41,067 nt of DNA from Leptolyngbyaceae cyanobacterium T60_A2020_046 (GCA_015272155.1 JACYME010000062.1:1-41067), one strand, 5' to 3'. Shown: positions 8,342 to 16,932, counted from the stretch's first letter. Notes: generated by a model not told the origin, from the letters alone. Numbers and translations are program-made.

Positions 8342-9196
8342 TGGCAAAACGAAAAAATGTCTTCCCTCGGGCAGCTTGTCGCTGGGGTCGCCCATGAAAT
8401 TAATAGCCCCATCAACTTCATTTATGGCAACTTGCAGCCCGCCTCTAACTACATGCAAGACCTGCTCACCTTAGTGGAGCAGTATCAGACCCACGTCTCC
8501 AATCCACCCGCGCCGGTACAAGAGTGCATCGAAGAAATCGACCTTACATTTTTATAATCCGATTGGCCCCAGCTCATTGAGTCAATGAAACTCGGGGCAG
8601 ACCGCATTCGCCAGATTGTTCTCTCTCTACGAAACTTCTCGCGCCTGGATGAATCGGCGATTAAGTCCGTTGATCTTCACGGGGGCATCGACAGCACTCT
8701 GCTGATCTTGCAGCATCGCCTCAAGCAACACGATGCAGCCCGTCCTCCCATTCAAATTGTGAAAACCTACGGCGACCTGCCCCTCGTTGAGTGCTACGCC
8801 AGCCAGCTCAACCAGGTCTTTGTGAATCTGCTGAGTAACGCCATTGACGCACTAGAGGATCAGCCCCATCAGGATCATCTGGTGGCCCCGGCAATCCAGA
8901 TCAAAACCAACCGGGTGAATGAGGATTGGGTTGCCATCCACATTGCAGATAATGGCCCAGGCATTCCTGAACATTTCCGCGATCGCGTCTTTGACGCCTT
9001 CTTCACCACCAAAACCATTGGCAAAGGCACCGGCCTCGGCCTCTCAATTAGCCAACAAATCATCATCGATCGCCACCAAGGACGGATGCGGTGTCACTCG
9101 GATCCCGGCCAAGGCACCGAGTTCATCATCGAGCTACCTGTCGGGCAAAGTGCTTCAACAACACAACCCGCCGCTGCCCTGCACTCCGTGGCCTAG
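8342..9196 (+). pseudogene. Histidine kinase remnant (HisKA + HATPase), 5'-truncated, internal stop
   Basis: The recognisable coding starts with a dimerisation helix, KMSSLGQLVAGVAHEIN (phospho-acceptor histidine in the H box), with no sensor domain before it. The same frame then hits TAA at about 8555 inside a normally continuous segment (IEEIDLTFL, stop, then DWPQLIESMKLGADRIRQIV). Downstream of the stop the HATPase domain is complete: NQVFVNLLSNAIDAL, DNGPGIPEHF, GTGLGLSISQQI. The downstream part could be translated separately from ATG 8585 (203 residues) but would lack the phosphorylatable histidine. It resembles the kinase ends of large cyanobacterial multi-sensor kinases. Degradation probably followed the adjacent transposase insertion. 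Confidence 0.78.
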
Positions 9197-9251
9197 CCCC
9201 GCAGCCATCGGCAACTGACAACGGTTACGAAAACCCATCCCATCCCATCCC

Positions 9252-9289
9252 GGAAATTGTGAGCCATGCACGAATGGCTCACAATTTCC
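9252..9289. terminator. Strong hairpin, likely terminator
   Basis: A perfect 16-bp stem (9252-9267 with 9274-9289) encloses a 6-base loop GCACGA. It lies 55 bases after the kinase pseudogene stop. The trailing sequence is TTTGG and the leading complement is GGGATGGG, so the U-tract is weak for an intrinsic terminator. It could be the old terminator of the kinase transcript, or a repeat of another kind. Confidence 0.5.
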
Positions 9290-9586
9290 TTTGGAACATT
9301 CCTTAACATCGCTAAAACGAAGTCGGGGCAATCGATAGGATAATTATTAGTGCTTGTCATCAGGCTGAGCAGTCCGTGACAAACCGCGTCGCAGATTCGG
9401 CCCATCTCGGCTTACGGTCCACCCCCTGAGAACCTCAAAAACCGGGCTAAAGCCTGTGTCAATCCTGGACGCGCATGGTCTCAACCGGGTCTGTGACCGA
9501 GCCCTGATGACACAGGAGCGGCGATCGCCCTCCTGTTCACCCTGGCGTGTTTTGTCGTAGCGATCGGTATCTAAGAGGAAAAAATT
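9290..9586 (+). promoter_or_regulatory. Upstream region of hemL
   Basis: About 300 non-coding bases precede hemL. They contain GATAGGATAAT near 9336, a plausible -10 region without a clear -35, which would give a long leader. A hairpin with arms ACAGGAG (9512-9518) and CTCCTGT (9530-9536) surrounds a palindromic HIP1 core at 9520-9529. AGAGG at 9575-9579 is the likely ribosome binding site of the TTG start at 9587. I do not recognise a riboswitch. Confidence 0.4.
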
Positions 9587-10888
9587 TTGGTTAGCACCGC
9601 ACCTTTGAAAACCAGCAAATCACAAGAGATCTTTGCCGCGGCTCAGCACCTCATGCCCGGCGGCGTCAACTCTCCTGTGCGCGCCTTCAAATCCGTCGGC
9701 GGCCAGCCTATCGTCTTTGATCGCGTCAAAGGCGCACACATTTGGGACGTAGACGGCAACCAATACATCGACTATGTGGGCACCTGGGGGCCAGCCATCT
9801 GCGGCCACGCCCACCCCGAAGTCTTGCAAGCGCTCTCCGCCGCACTGGAAAAAGGCACCAGCTTTGGCGCGCCCTGCGCCCTCGAAAACGTGCTGGCAGA
9901 AATGGTCATTGATGCCGTCCCCAGCATCGAAATGGTGCGCTTTGTCAACTCCGGCACCGAAGCCTGCATGGCCGTCCTGCGCTTGATGCGGGCCTTTACC
10001 GGGCGCGATAAAATCATCAAATTTGAAGGCAACTACCACGGCCACGCTGACATGTTTTTGGTCAAGGCCGGATCCGGCGTTGCAACCCTGGGCCTGCCCG
10101 ACTCCCCCGGCGTCCCCAAAGCTGTCACCAGCAGCACCCTCACCGCACCCTACAACGATCTTGAAGCCGTCAAAGCTCTATTTGCAGAACATCCCGGTGA
10201 AATTGCGGGCGTCATCCTAGAGCCCGTCGTCGGCAACGCGGGCTTTATCGTCCCTGACCAAAGCTTCCTGACGGGGCTACGCGAAGTCACTCGTGACAAC
10301 GGCGCACTGTTGGTTTTTGATGAAGTGATGACCGGGTTCCGCATCGCCTACGGCGGAGCCCAGGAGAAGTTTGGCATCATCCCCGACCTCACCACCCTGG
10401 GCAAAATTATCGGCGGCGGGCTCCCCGTCGGAGCCTACGGGGGGCGTCGCGACATTATGGAAATGATTGCCCCCGCTGGCCCGGTGTACCAAGCCGGAAC
10501 CTTGTCTGGCAACCCTCTGGCGATGACCGCAGGCATCAAAACTCTGGAGATTTTGAAGCGCCCCGGCACCTACGAACAGCTTGAAGCCACCACCCACAAA
10601 TTGATTCAAGGGTTGCTGGCCGTTGCCCATGAAACGGGGCACGCTGCCTGTGGGGGCAACATCAGCGGGATGTTTGGGCTATTTTTCACGGCGGGGCCAG
10701 TGTCCAACTACGAAGATGCAAAGCAGGCGGACACCACGAAGTTCAGTCGATTCCATCGTGGCATGTTGGAGCAAGGGGTTTATCTTGCCCCGTCGCAGTT
10801 TGAGGCGGGCTTTACGTCTCTGGCTCACACCGATGCAGACGTGGAGCAGACGATCGCGGCGGCGCGTACAGTGCTCGCCAATCTGTAG
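9587..10888 (+). CDS. hemL: Glutamate-1-semialdehyde 2,1-aminomutase
   Basis: HemL converts glutamate-1-semialdehyde to 5-aminolevulinate, the committed precursor of chlorophyll, haem and phycobilins in cyanobacteria. The 433-residue protein is full length. It has the N-terminal [20 protein letters not shown], the PLP-binding FDEVMTGFR segment, and the Schiff-base lysine K273 in [18 protein letters not shown]. The start is a TTG at 9587 with AGAGG 8 bases upstream; the next in-frame ATG is inside the conserved LMPGGVNSP, so the TTG is needed. It is a single-gene unit, convergent with argF. Confidence 0.95.
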   Translation: MVSTAPLKTSKSQEIFAAAQHLMPGGVNSPVRAFKSVGGQPIVFDRVKGAHIWDVDGNQYIDYVGTWGPAICGHAHPEVLQALSAALEKGTSFGAPCALENVLAEMVIDAVPSIEMVRFVNSGTEACMAVLRLMRAFTGRDKIIKFEGNYHGHADMFLVKAGSGVATLGLPDSPGVPKAVTSSTLTAPYNDLEAVKALFAEHPGEIAGVILEPVVGNAGFIVPDQSFLTGLREVTRDNGALLVFDEVMTGFRIAYGGAQEKFGIIPDLTTLGKIIGGGLPVGAYGGRRDIMEMIAPAGPVYQAGTLSGNPLAMTAGIKTLEILKRPGTYEQLEATTHKLIQGLLAVAHETGHAACGGNISGMFGLFFTAGPVSNYEDAKQADTTKFSRFHRGMLEQGVYLAPSQFEAGFTSLAHTDADVEQTIAAARTVLANL

Positions 10889-10938
10889 GCGATCGCGGCG
10901 CATCGAGTAGACATCCGTATCCTCGCTTCCCACAAAAA

Positions 10939-10970
10939 GGAGGGTTACGTCCCAGACGCAACCCTCTTTA
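10939..10970. terminator. Bidirectional terminator between hemL and argF
   Basis: A 7-bp stem, GAGGGTT (10940-10946) with AACCCTC (10960-10966), closes a 13-base loop. On the plus strand it is followed by TTTACTT, and on the minus strand by CTTTTTGTG. It lies between two convergent genes, so it can end both transcripts. The minus-strand (argF) side has the better U-tract. Confidence 0.75.
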
Positions 10971-11007
10971 CTTCGTGTCGTTTCTCTTGCGCCCATTCAC
11001 GGCGGCA

Positions 11008-11928
11008 TTATTCACCCAACAGGCTTACCAGCAGTGCCTTTTGGGCGTGCATTCGATTTTCTGCCTGATCCCACACCTTGGACTGTGGCCCTTCCATCAC
11101 ATCATCGGTGATTTCTTCCCCCCGATGGGCCGGTAAGCAGTGCAGCACAATCGCCTGGCGGTCGGCCCGGGCGAGGAGTTGATTGTTGATTTGATAGGGT
11201 TCAAAAATGGGAATCCGGCTCTCGGCGGAGTCTTCTTGGCCCATGCTGGCCCAGACATCGGTATACAGTACCTGTGCGCCTTCTACCGCTTCTTGGGGAT
11301 TGTCGATGATGATAACTTCGCTGCGATCGCCCGCGATCGCCCTTGCCTTGAGGACAATATCGCCATCGGGCACATAGTCGGGCGGGGTCGCCACCCGAAT
11401 GTTGACCCCTGCCAAGGCGCAGCCCAGCAACAGTGAATGGGCAATATTATTGCCATCCCCCAGGTAGGTGAGCGTCAACCCTTCAAGACCGCCAAACACT
11501 TCAGACACCGTGAGGAGATCGGCCAGAATTTGGCAGGGATGTTCTTGATCCGTCAGGGCGTTGATGATGGGAATATCAGCATAGTGGGCGAACTCGACTA
11601 CCTCAGCCTGATCGAAGGTGCGGATGGCGAGGACATCCAGATAGCGATCAAGCACACGGGCCGTGTCTTTGACAGGCTCTCCCCGGCTGACTTGGGTGAG
11701 CTGCACGTTCAAATCCAACACTTGCCCGCCAATTTGCCACATTGCAGAGGAAAAGCTGACGCGGGTGCGGGTTGAAGCCTTGCGGAACAGTAGGCCGAGA
11801 ATCTTGCGCGGGCGATCGCTTTGAACTTTGCCAGACTTGAGATCTGCCGCTAGGGTCAACAATTGGCTGAGTTCTTCGGAAGTAAGATCTGCAAGACTCA
11901 GAAAGTCTCGCCCTGTCAAAGCCGCCAT
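11008..11928 (-). CDS. argF: Ornithine carbamoyltransferase
   Basis: ArgF transfers the carbamoyl group from carbamoyl phosphate to ornithine, giving citrulline in arginine biosynthesis. The 306-residue protein has the carbamoyl-phosphate motif STRTR at 52-56, the HPCQ motif at 130-133, an FGGLEGLTLTYLGDGNNIAHS segment that binds ornithine, and HCLPAHRGEE near the C-terminus. The length is typical of the anabolic enzyme. The ATG at 11928 begins the conserved LTGRDFLSLADLT. It is transcribed away from the methyltransferase gene at 12028, leaving 99 bases for both promoters. Confidence 0.95.
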   Translation of the reverse strand: MAALTGRDFLSLADLTSEELSQLLTLAADLKSGKVQSDRPRKILGLLFRKASTRTRVSFSSAMWQIGGQVLDLNVQLTQVSRGEPVKDTARVLDRYLDVLAIRTFDQAEVVEFAHYADIPIINALTDQEHPCQILADLLTVSEVFGGLEGLTLTYLGDGNNIAHSLLLGCALAGVNIRVATPPDYVPDGDIVLKARAIAGDRSEVIIIDNPQEAVEGAQVLYTDVWASMGQEDSAESRIPIFEPYQINNQLLARADRQAIVLHCLPAHRGEEITDDVMEGPQSKVWDQAENRMHAQKALLVSLLGE

Positions 11929-12027
11929 ACCCGCTTTCTCCGATCAAATGCTGAGACTAAGAAGACTATTACGCTATCAGATTTTGAGTCCTCAATCGCG
12001 GTCTATGCTCAAGACAGCAGCGCACTC

Positions 12028-12660
12028 ATGGAGTATGGCAACCCCGTGAACTGGTATCGCGATCGCCTCTTTCCCCGACTTTTGGATTGGGCCATGACCG
12101 GCGAATCCTTTGCGACCTATCGGCGACAGGTTTTGGCTGGGGTCAGCGGCAACGTGTTAGAGGTTGGGTTTGGGACGGGCCTGAACCTGGCTTACTATCC
12201 AGAGACGGTGACATCGCTCACCGTCATTGACCCGAATCCTGGCATGGGCGCTATCGCTCAGCCCCGCATTGCAGCATCGCCTTTGCCGATTGAGAGTCAA
12301 TCTCTGCGGGGCGAACATCTCCCAATGGCTGACAACACCTTTGATTGGGTCGTCAGCACCTGGACGCTGTGCAGTATTGCCGAACCTGAGCAGGCCTTGC
12401 GCGAAATTCGGCGGGTGCTCAAACCCGGCGGCAGGTTTGTGTTCATTGAGCATGGGCTGAGCCCGGAGCGATCGCTACAAACCTGGCAAAATCGCCTCAC
12501 TCCGGTGCAAAAACGTATCGCCGACGGCTGCCACCTCAACCGCCCCATCGATATCCTCGTGTCGGCCGTGATGCCCCTTGAAAGCCTGGAATGCTTTTAT
12601 GCAGATGGATTTCCCAAGGTGGCGGGATACTTCTATCGAGGTGTTGCCGTCAAACCCTAA
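12028..12660 (+). CDS. Class I SAM-dependent methyltransferase
   Basis: The 210-residue protein has a UbiE/Methyltransf_11-type fold: SAM-binding motif I LEVGFGTGLNLAYYP, motif II VIDPNP, the acidic FDWVVSTWTLCSI strand, and REIRRVLKPGGRFVFIEHG. This subgroup often acts on small molecules or lipids, but the substrate is not predictable. ATG 12028 was chosen because the upstream open frame overlaps the argF start and shows no family character. It converges on the conserved gene at 12698-13174, only 37 bases away. Confidence 0.82.
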   Translation: MEYGNPVNWYRDRLFPRLLDWAMTGESFATYRRQVLAGVSGNVLEVGFGTGLNLAYYPETVTSLTVIDPNPGMGAIAQPRIAASPLPIESQSLRGEHLPMADNTFDWVVSTWTLCSIAEPEQALREIRRVLKPGGRFVFIEHGLSPERSLQTWQNRLTPVQKRIADGCHLNRPIDILVSAVMPLESLECFYADGFPKVAGYFYRGVAVKP

Positions 12661-12697
12661 TCGTCAATCGTCTCGTGCGCCCTGGCAAATCTTGGCG

Positions 12698-13174
12698 CTA
12701 AGGAGCCAGCGCCGCGTTGAGCACCTGGCGGGCCGCTTCGGCCTGCGATCGCGCCTCACGAAACTTCAAGTTTGTCTGGGCAAACCCCTTCAGCACCTTA
12801 AAGCCATCCTTAAGGCGATTTAACTGATCTTCGGTGATTGGCTCATCAGAAAACAGCAAGTCCACCAGTTCCCGCACGGCGAGCGCCTCTTCGCGGGAGG
12901 ACTGCATCTTCATCTTGAGGGTTGCAAGGTGGCTGAGCACTTGCACCGCGTCCACCACCGCGTCCTCGTGTTGTTGAATATCGGGAGAGGATTCAGGCAC
13001 TTTCACTTCAATAAATTGGGTCGGGCTAAAGCCATCGGCAAGGGCCGTCGGCAGCTTGCCATCATCCATTAAATCAACCAACTGATCCATGGCGCGGTCG
13101 CGGGCTTTTTTAGAATCCTTGCCTGGCACCTCAAGGATCACTTCCGGGCTTTGGGCCAGCGTGTACTGAACCAT
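12698..13174 (-). CDS. Conserved cyanobacterial protein of unknown function
   Basis: The 158-residue soluble protein has no signal peptide or membrane segment. It is rich in Lys, Glu and Ala, with long predicted helices in the C-terminal half (REARSQAEAARQVLNAAL). The N-terminal part (VQYTLAQSPEVILEVPGKDS, then AMDQLVDLMDDGKLP) looks like a compact conserved domain that I associate from memory with cyanobacteria only, but I cannot name a function. No catalytic motif is visible. The coding bias matches the neighbours, and the start has about 120 bases of upstream non-coding DNA before the sulfurtransferase 3' end. Confidence 0.7.
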   Translation of the reverse strand: MVQYTLAQSPEVILEVPGKDSKKARDRAMDQLVDLMDDGKLPTALADGFSPTQFIEVKVPESSPDIQQHEDAVVDAVQVLSHLATLKMKMQSSREEALAVRELVDLLFSDEPITEDQLNRLKDGFKVLKGFAQTNLKFREARSQAEAARQVLNAALAP

Positions 13175-13292
13175 GACAACACCTATAGTACGTTTGAATT
13201 AATTGGATTGTACACGCTGATTCCGGTGCAGAGCATCACTGTCGAGAAATGTTACCGTGCGTTTTCGCGATCGCGCCTCCCTTTGCCCAAGT

Positions 13293-14159
13293 TCAGGCAT
13301 CTGCCTTGCCATCTGTATCCGCCGCCTTTGTCAACGTCGTACACCAGTCGCTCCAGCCGCCAACGTAGAGCGGTGAGAGGGGGTAGCCCGCGATCGCCTG
13401 AGCCAGCAAATTGACACAGGCCGTCACCCCTGAGCCGCAAAACACAATGGGATCTTGCACGACCCAGGTTGCCCATCGTTCTCGCAAGGCGTCGGGACTC
13501 AGGAAGCAACCGTGGTCATCGAGCATGGTTTTCCAAAACACATTCGCAGCTCCGGGTATCGTCCCGGCAATCGGGTCAATGGGCTCAACCTCGCCCCGAA
13601 ACCGTTCTGGCGCACGGGAGTCAATCAACACCCGACCTTGGGCGCGCTGGTGCTGTACGGTCGTGCGATCGACCACCCACCCCGGCTGCACCTGCATCTG
13701 AAACTGCCCGGGCAAGCGCGGCATCACCGTTGTTGTTGTGGGCAGCCCCGCCCGCTGCCAAGCCTGCCAGCCCCCATCTAGCACTGCTACGGAAGTGTGC
13801 CCCACATAGCGCAACAACCACCACAGCCGCGCTGCAAATGCCCCCTGGGCGTCGTCATAGGCCACTACTACCGTCGCTGGATGGGAAGAAATACCGCACG
13901 CGGCCAAGCGCTGCGCCAAGGCAGACAGATCCGGCAGAGGATGACGCCCTCCTTGGGCCTGAACTGGACTCGACAGATCACGGTTGAGATCCAAATACTG
14001 CGCCGTGGGGAGGTGCCCGGCGTCGTAGGCGCGACGGCCCTGGGTTGGGTCTGCCAGGGAAAATCGACAGTCCACAATCACAACCTGTGGGTCATGCAGG
14101 TGTTGAGACAGCCAGTCAACGGAAACAATGGGGCCGGGAAGGGTGAGTTCAGGAGTCAT
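13293..14159 (-). CDS. Thiosulfate/3-mercaptopyruvate sulfurtransferase (two-domain rhodanese)
   Basis: The 288-residue protein has two tandem rhodanese domains. The C-terminal one carries the active-site loop CGSGVTA with C241. A CGSGVTA-type loop favours 3-mercaptopyruvate sulfurtransferase, while classical thiosulfate rhodanese usually has CRKGVT; the assignment is by family knowledge. The N-terminal domain holds DCRFSLADPTQGRRAYDAGHLP and LDGGWQAW and is inactive, as usual. ATG 14159 lies 7 bases after the rsmD stop; upstream in-frame starts would lie inside rsmD. It is the third gene of the hisH-rsmD-sulfurtransferase operon. Confidence 0.87.
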   Translation of the reverse strand: MTPELTLPGPIVSVDWLSQHLHDPQVVIVDCRFSLADPTQGRRAYDAGHLPTAQYLDLNRDLSSPVQAQGGRHPLPDLSALAQRLAACGISSHPATVVVAYDDAQGAFAARLWWLLRYVGHTSVAVLDGGWQAWQRAGLPTTTTVMPRLPGQFQMQVQPGWVVDRTTVQHQRAQGRVLIDSRAPERFRGEVEPIDPIAGTIPGAANVFWKTMLDDHGCFLSPDALRERWATWVVQDPIVFCGSGVTACVNLLAQAIAGYPLSPLYVGGWSDWCTTLTKAADTDGKADA

Positions 14160-14166
14160 CGGGTCA

Positions 14167-14790
14167 TTACAGGGGTGGGGTGACATCATCAAAGGGCACG
14201 ATCGCGCGATTATCCACCGCACCCTTGTCCATCGCTGCATCATCAGGAGCAACTGGACGATAGAAGGCAAGGGAGGTGTGGCCGTAGCGGCGGGACTCAA
14301 TCCACTGTAAGCCCGCGATCGCGATCGGTTGCCATGCTGCCTCGGTATACTCCACGGCCATTTCCCCCGTTGGAGCTAGGAGGTGATGGGTCGCGATCGC
14401 CTGCAATACGGGCTCATACAACCCGCTGTGGTAAGGCGGGTCAAAATAAATGCGATCGAATGCCTGCCCCGCCAGACGCGGCAACTGCGCCACCACATCC
14501 CCTTGCAGCACGTCATAGCGCTGATTGGCCTGGGCCACATGGGCCCAGTTTTGGCGAATCGTGCGACAGGCCAGCCCCGATCGCTCAATGCCCACAACGG
14601 CTGATGCCTGACGACACAGCGCCTCCGCCCCCATCACCCCATTGCCAGCACAGAGGTCGAGCCAACGACAGCCCGCCACCTGCCCCTGCCAAATGTTGAA
14701 CAAGGCCTCACGCACACGCCCCGTAGTCGGGCGGGTTTGCTGCCCTGGCACGGTTTTGAGTGCCCGATTGCCATAAATCCGCAGCGCCAT
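14167..14790 (-). CDS. rsmD: 16S rRNA (guanine-966-N2)-methyltransferase
   Basis: RsmD methylates G966 of 16S rRNA during 30S assembly. The 207-residue protein has the family start LRIYGNRALKTVPG, then RPTTGRVREALFNIW, SAM motif I LDLCAGNGVMGAEAL, and the catalytic DPPY motif in YFDPPYHSG. The C-terminal ~25 residues (VAPDDAAMDKGAVDNRAIV) extend beyond the usual end. ATG 14790 overlaps the hisH stop as TGATG, which fixes the start and indicates translational coupling. A longer open frame to 15072 lies inside hisH and was not used. Confidence 0.9.
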   Translation of the reverse strand: MALRIYGNRALKTVPGQQTRPTTGRVREALFNIWQGQVAGCRWLDLCAGNGVMGAEALCRQASAVVGIERSGLACRTIRQNWAHVAQANQRYDVLQGDVVAQLPRLAGQAFDRIYFDPPYHSGLYEPVLQAIATHHLLAPTGEMAVEYTEAAWQPIAIAGLQWIESRRYGHTSLAFYRPVAPDDAAMDKGAVDNRAIVPFDDVTPPL

Positions 14791-15434
14791 CACCAGGCCA
14801 GGGCAAGGGATTGCTGAGCCACAGCGGTCACAAAATTCGACAAAATGCGGAGGCCCACCGTGGCTGATTTTTCGGGGTGGAATTGGACGGCCATGACGTT
14901 GTTGCGGGCGATCGCGGCGGTCACGGTTTGCGTCCCGTGGGTAATCGTCGCCGCCGTCCAACTGGGGTCGCGAGGCTCTGCATAGTAAGAGTGCACAAAG
15001 TACACCCAATCTCCCGAAGTCACCCCACGCCACAGGGCTGAGTCTGGCTGGGTCAACTGCAACTGGTTCCATCCCATGTGGGGAATGGTGATGCCCGGTT
15101 CTGGCTGAAACTCGCGGATCCGCCCCGGTATGATGCCAAGCCCCGGCTCCTGACCTTCTTCGCTGGACTCAAACAGCACTTGCAGCCCCAGGCAAATCCC
15201 CAGAAACGGCTTGCCGCTGGCGATGATGTCTTGAATCGGACGCACCAAATCGCGATCGCGCAGGTGTTGCATGGCTGGGTCAAAGGCTCCAACCCCCGGC
15301 AACACCACCGCATCCGCCGCCGCTAGCACCGCTGCATCCTCAGTCACAATGGGCTGTGCGCCTGCCTTTTCCAGTCCTTTGCAGGCCGAGTGTAGGTTGC
15401 CCATGTCGTAATCAATGACGGCGATACGAGTCAT
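14790..15434 (-). CDS. hisH: Imidazole glycerol phosphate synthase, glutaminase subunit
   Basis: HisH releases ammonia from glutamine and passes it to HisF to make IGP and AICAR in histidine biosynthesis. The 214-residue class I glutamine amidotransferase has an N-terminal VIDYDMGNLHSACKGLEKAG, the nucleophile cysteine in GICLGLQVLF, PHMGWNQL, and the His-Glu pair in VQFHPEKS. GGAGG lies 6-10 bases before ATG 15434. It is first in a tightly linked three-gene operon with rsmD and a sulfurtransferase; HisF is not nearby, as is usual in cyanobacteria where his genes are scattered. Confidence 0.95.
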   Translation of the reverse strand: MTRIAVIDYDMGNLHSACKGLEKAGAQPIVTEDAAVLAAADAVVLPGVGAFDPAMQHLRDRDLVRPIQDIIASGKPFLGICLGLQVLFESSEEGQEPGLGIIPGRIREFQPEPGITIPHMGWNQLQLTQPDSALWRGVTSGDWVYFVHSYYAEPRDPSWTAATITHGTQTVTAAIARNNVMAVQFHPEKSATVGLRILSNFVTAVAQQSLALAW

Positions 15435-15469
15435 GGTGAACCTCCAAATTTCAGCCTGAACATTTCAAT

Positions 15470-15518
15470 AGTATACGGAGTGCTCTGGGTTCTGATGAAT
15501 GGTGAACCTAGAGCACTC
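15470..15518 (-). promoter_or_regulatory. Dyad and promoter-like element upstream of hisH
   Basis: On the minus strand TATACT (15475-15470) is a good -10, but there is no strong -35. Immediately upstream is a 15-bp inverted repeat with one mismatch (15478-15492 with 15504-15518, 11-base loop), covering where the -35 should be. The 11-mer ATGGTGAACCT occurs at 15499-15509 and again at 15433-15443 over the hisH start. The arrangement fits an operator, or a hairpin transcribed rightwards. Confidence 0.4.
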
Positions 15519-15787
15519 GCGATCGTGGCCCTACAGCAGGGCTGCGATCGCACTGTGGCCACAGGCGATGTCCTGGGCTTGTCTCACCATCAGGCGTCAT
15601 TCCGCGATTGCGCATCAACAGCCTTGCATCCCCATAGCCAGAAGAGATGCGCTGCCCGGCACCGCATCGGAGCATGGGCACACATCGCCCTCATCCCGAA
15701 TCCTGTTGCCTACCCAGGTCAAAGTTGATCGCAATCGATCATTTCAGCGTTTGTCGTCATTTCCCGTCGTGCAGACGGCCCACCTCA
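15519..15787. other. Intergenic region before the peptidase-like gene
   Basis: About 270 bases of non-coding DNA lie between the hisH dyad and the plus-strand peptidase-like gene. Short open frames here have no recognisable domain and no ribosome binding site. I see no RNA gene and no clear promoter for the plus-strand gene. Confidence 0.45.
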
Positions 15788-16330
15788 ATGACTGCCCCCC
15801 TCCTGCTGACCTCCTTTTCCCCGTGGCGCGCCCACCAGCGATCCAACTCCTCTGATGACTTACTCGCCGGGCTCCACGCCGCGAAAAAATTGCCCGCTAA
15901 TGTCACGCTATTGCGCCAGTTGCCCGTCAACACCCAGCTTGCGGCCTGTCAGGTTATGGCCAAAATTGTCGAAGTTCGGCCAGCGGCAATCATCTGCTGC
16001 GGAATGGCGGAACGGCGATCGCTCCTCAACTTAGAACAGCGCGCCCACCGAGGCAAACAGTTCCTCGACACGGCCCTCGATCTCCCCAGCATCCTGCCCC
16101 ACACCCGCTGGACAACCATCAGCCATGATGCGGGTAGCTTCGTGTGCAACGCCCTCTACTACGCCCTGCTTGATTTTCTCAATACTCAAAGATGGCAAAG
16201 TCAAGGGCTCTTTATCCATGTCCCAGTGCTCCACGCGGGCAACATTCCCTGGATAGAAGATGACTTTTTGCAGGTTCTAGCCCAAATCCAACATCAGACC
16301 CAAGGCTCATCCTTAGCTGTTGCGGCATAG
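15788..16330 (+). CDS. Peptidase C15 (pyroglutamyl-peptidase I)-like protein
   Basis: Pyroglutamyl peptidases remove N-terminal pyroglutamate. The 180-residue protein keeps the family layout: LLTSFSPWRAHQRSNSSDDLL at the start, RQLPVNT, IICCGMAERRSLLNLEQRA, AGSFVCNALYYALLDFL and GLFIHVPVL. The triad equivalents are all present: E83, C120 and H144 (E81, C144, H168 in Bacillus enzymes). It is shorter than the classical enzyme (about 215 residues), with shorter loops between the triad blocks, so substrate range may differ. ATG 15788 begins the conserved block; longer in-frame starts add non-family sequence. No obvious partner genes. Confidence 0.75.
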   Translation: MTAPLLLTSFSPWRAHQRSNSSDDLLAGLHAAKKLPANVTLLRQLPVNTQLAACQVMAKIVEVRPAAIICCGMAERRSLLNLEQRAHRGKQFLDTALDLPSILPHTRWTTISHDAGSFVCNALYYALLDFLNTQRWQSQGLFIHVPVLHAGNIPWIEDDFLQVLAQIQHQTQGSSLAVAA

Positions 16331-16427
16331 CCTGGAGCCATTGCCACAACGATGTCTTGGGCGTTGCCGGGGGATGGGAGTATTCATCCCTGAATTCAGC
16401 GCCGCTTCATGCCTCACCCCATGCACA

Positions 16428-16483
16428 AAAAACGCCCCCCTCCAACGAGAGAGACGTTTCGGCGCGATCGCAGGTTGGAGGGG
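16428..16483 (-). terminator. Terminator of the RRM protein gene
   Basis: A 10-bp perfect stem, CCCCTCCAAC (16437-16446) with GTTGGAGGGG (16474-16483), encloses a 27-base loop. On the minus strand it is followed by GGCGTTTTTTG, a good U-tract. It lies 15 bases beyond the RRM gene stop. Confidence 0.7.
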
Positions 16484-16497
16484 AGTCCAGGCAACCC

Positions 16498-16932
16498 CTA
16501 CGATGACGTCGCTTGAGCGGCCAGCAGCTCTTTTAGCTTGGCCAGATCCTGAGCCCAGCGCGGATCAGGTTGGGCTGCTTCGCTTTCCTGCGTCACAGAC
16601 TTACCCCGATTGCCAGTGTTGCCCTTTGCCTTGCGACGGTTGGAACCATTGTCAGATTCAGGGGCATCCCCCTTTGCCTTCGCACGAGGAAGCGCCTTTT
16701 CAACCTTGAGCTCGCTTTCCTCAAGCTGATAACCGCTGAATTTTTCCACAATGGCATCAGCTTGCTCGTCGGTTTTCACCGTGACGAAACCAAACCCGCG
16801 ACACTTGCCGGTCTTGCGATCAGAGATTAGCTTGATGGAAACGATGTCTTCAGAATGCTCTGAAAATAGCGTTTCCAGCTCACCGCGCTCCATCTCTTTG
16901 GGCAGGTTGCCGACGTAAATGCGTACAGACAT
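16498..16932 (-). CDS. Cyanobacterial RRM RNA-binding protein
   Basis: The 144-residue protein has one RNA recognition motif at about 3-82: RNP2 IYVGNL at 5-10 and RNP1 RGFGFVTV at 45-52. The rest is a charged, glycine/asparagine-rich linker ending in a conserved-looking short helix (DPRWAQDLAKLKELL). This is the cyanobacterial Rbp family, whose members are often cold-induced or target mRNAs to membranes; longer-tailed types such as this one are known, but the specific role here is inference. GAGG lies 9 bases before ATG 16932. Confidence 0.9.
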   Translation of the reverse strand: MSVRIYVGNLPKEMERGELETLFSEHSEDIVSIKLISDRKTGKCRGFGFVTVKTDEQADAIVEKFSGYQLEESELKVEKALPRAKAKGDAPESDNGSNRRKAKGNTGNRGKSVTQESEAAQPDPRWAQDLAKLKELLAAQATSS

